Shown in pieces: positions 32,504-33,645 of a DNA stretch of 33,645 bases. A program made the translations under genes and the position numbers. Below the pieces are notes generated by a model. It was not told where the DNA came from. It searched no databases and saw nothing but the letters and a program-made list of their open reading frames with translations. This stretch comes from an uncultured Aquimarina sp. (GTDB lineage Bacteria > Bacteroidota > Bacteroidia > Flavobacteriales > Flavobacteriaceae), in the NCBI GenBank assembly GCA_938011245.1, contig CALLUJ010000136.1:1-33645 (forward strand). The letters are read 5' to 3'. Positions within the stretch are counted from its first letter, which is position 1. The number at the start of each line of letters is the position of its first letter.

Positions 32504-33322
32504 AATATATGTTAGTTTTAATATTGTACAATTTAGGGGTTATTCTACGACAAACTCAATTTAAAAACATCTGACTTATCCTTACTAAGAAGGAGTGAAA
32601 ATTCTTATTCACAAATAAAATGCTTAACAATCTTAAGTTTTACGTATTATTTTTTCAATCTAAAACGTATATTAAATAAAAGGTAATAACTTTTTACATT
32701 TCAAGAATATAACTTGTTTTATCAATTAAAATATTATTTAATAAGGAATCCATCATTTTCTACAGGCAATCGCAGCCTGATATTTTAAAGTCATGATACG
32801 CAAAGAGAGCTTCTCTAAAGTTTGGATTTCGAGCTAATAATACCTCTTATTATTTATCTAAGATGATTGTTTGTTTTAGCTTTATTTCTATAACTTGACA
32901 AAAGTTGCTCTTTCATTCAATACTTCTTTAAACATGATCGTTTCATTTAAAGTTGCTGGTATTGCATTATAACTTACAAGACCAAAAAGAATAAGTGCTA
33001 AAATTAAGTTCTTTAACATTATTTATGTGTGATTTAATTGGCTATTACTTCTTCTTATCAAAGATAACTTATAACACTTCTTTCTTTGTTGCACATTTTT
33101 CCATTTCTATTATTTATTTAACAATTATTAAATCCTAATACACACAGAATATTTATGCTATTATCAAAACTCTCCACATAATTTATATTTTCATTGCGCT
33201 ACATTTTTTCTTAATCTTTTTAGTTTAAAGCCCACAGTTATATAACTTAGAGTTTTTATGAATATGCTTATCCGTATTGGCACCTAATTTTGTAGTTTAG
33301 ATTTAAGTTAAGAGCGATAAAA
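32504..33322. other. Long spacer with eroded small-protein fragments
   Basis: No complete large gene is seen. The minus strand holds a 43-residue signal-peptide-like ORF (32888-33019) and, downstream, a 28-residue open stretch without a start (32846-32760: EVLLARNPNFREALFAYHDF, then KISGCDCL). The sequence next to the IS1595 gene, about 33240-33320, probably contains the outer end of that element; it cannot be fixed because the other end lies outside. Confidence 0.45.
32888..33019 (-). CDS. Small secreted-protein ORF, probably truncated
   Basis: A 43-residue frame from ATG 33019: MLKNLILALILFGLVSYNAI, then PATLNETIMFKEVLNERATF and VKL. It has a typical Lys-hydrophobic signal peptide (Ala/Ser-like cleavage near residue 19-22) but only about 20 residues after it, which suggests a gene cut short by a stop. 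The stop is TAG at 32888-32890. No ribosome-binding or homologue evidence is available. It may belong with the fragment at 32760-32846. Confidence 0.35.
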   Translation of the reverse strand: MLKNLILALILFGLVSYNAIPATLNETIMFKEVLNERATFVKL

Positions 33323-33645
33323 ATGCGCATATTAGATTTTTATAAAGAATATCCAGATGAGTTAAGTTGTAAACTTAAATTTAAAGAAATTCGAAATCAA
33401 GAAGGTATTACCTGTAAGAAATGTGGTGGCTTAGCTCATTATTGGAAGAAGGACAAATGGAGTTACGAATGTAAGAAGTGTAAATTTAGGGCTTCCCTTC
33501 GTTTAGGAACAGTAATGCAATCAAGTAAATTGAGTTTTCAATATTGGTTCATAGCGATGCATTTAATAACCTCTACAAAGAAGAATTTTTCAACCAAAGA
33601 AATGCAAAGATAATATAGGATATAAACGATATGAGCCTATCTGGA
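33323..33645 (+). pseudogene. IS1595-family transposase, frameshifted and cut by the window edge
   Basis: The first 96 residues read MRILDFYKEYPDELSCKLKF, a zinc ribbon (CKKCGGLAHYWKKDKWSYEC, then KKCKF), ASLRLGTVMQSSKLSFQYWF and STKEMQR, the N-terminus of IS1595-type transposases. A TAA stops the frame at 33613. One base further along the adjacent frame continues GYKRYEPIW to the window end, the expected next part of the family. One inserted base (near 33611-33617) plus the CAA-like codon reading as TAA explains it. The catalytic domain lies beyond the window. Confidence 0.8.

Noticed and set aside
32504-33322. tRNA or structured RNA in the long spacer
   Set aside because: No cloverleaf, T-loop motif or strong long stem was seen by eye; a covariance search would be needed to exclude it fully.

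Overview
The window is AT-rich chromosomal DNA that reads as a member of the Bacteroidetes, most likely a marine Flavobacteriaceae. The reasons are the gene content (folP-cdaA divergent from a DUF1599 / BT_3928-type / permease / tpiA row; surE divergent from a Prc-type protease; lipoproteins with short SC lipoboxes; a separate DppB and DppC), very AT-rich spacers, and several TAnnTTTG -7 elements of the Bacteroidetes type. No tRNA, rRNA, CRISPR or prophage is visible.

Layout. 1-334: decayed transposase fragment at the left edge. 661-2298 (minus): folP then cdaA (c-di-AMP synthase). 2387-5958 (plus): DUF1599 protein, DoxX/MauE-like BT_3928 protein, DppB-type permease and tpiA, closed by a clear terminator. 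6163-7287: DNA polymerase IV with a TTG start. 7328-10845 (minus): a PhoX-like lipoprotein with a collagen-like neck, then a long lipoprotein with a novel-looking helical N-terminal domain fused to a di-heme cytochrome c peroxidase; a hairpin separates the two genes. 11198-12172 (minus): endonuclease/exonuclease/phosphatase protein, divergent from hflX (12327-13547). 13661-15373: a TolC-like protein and a DUF3347 lipoprotein, a metal-efflux signature without its pump or adaptor.

15580-19487 is a nested transposon. A ~1.08-kb IS30-family element (19-bp terminal repeats, one mismatch) has been split by a 2.82-kb IS66-family element (tnpA, broken tnpB, broken tnpC, and a small passenger ORF), with a 7-bp target duplication. 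Both transposases carry stops or frameshifts. The nest ends 37 bp before an NtrY-like sensor kinase (19525-20985), which is followed by an enoyl-CoA hydratase.

21802-24514 (minus): surE, a three-helix membrane protein, lpxB and an NlpC/P60 lipoprotein as one tight operon (5'/3'-nucleotidase, lipid A synthesis, envelope peptidase). 24823-28883 (plus): Prc-type S41 protease, DppC-type permease and a DNA/RNA non-specific endonuclease. 28934-32503 (minus): AraC-type regulator, small beta-barrel-like protein, msrA with a remnant ORF overlapping its start, and a secreted beta-propeller lactonase-like protein. 32504-33322 is a long spacer holding fragments of a small secreted protein gene. The window ends in a broken IS1595-family transposase (33323-33645).

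Most of the window is ordinary flavobacterial chromosome. The parts that deserve a second look are the peroxidase fusion beside the PhoX-like protein, the IS66 passenger gene with its flanking palindromes, the orphan TolC/DUF3347 pair against the transposon nest, and the eroded genes near msrA and the right edge.
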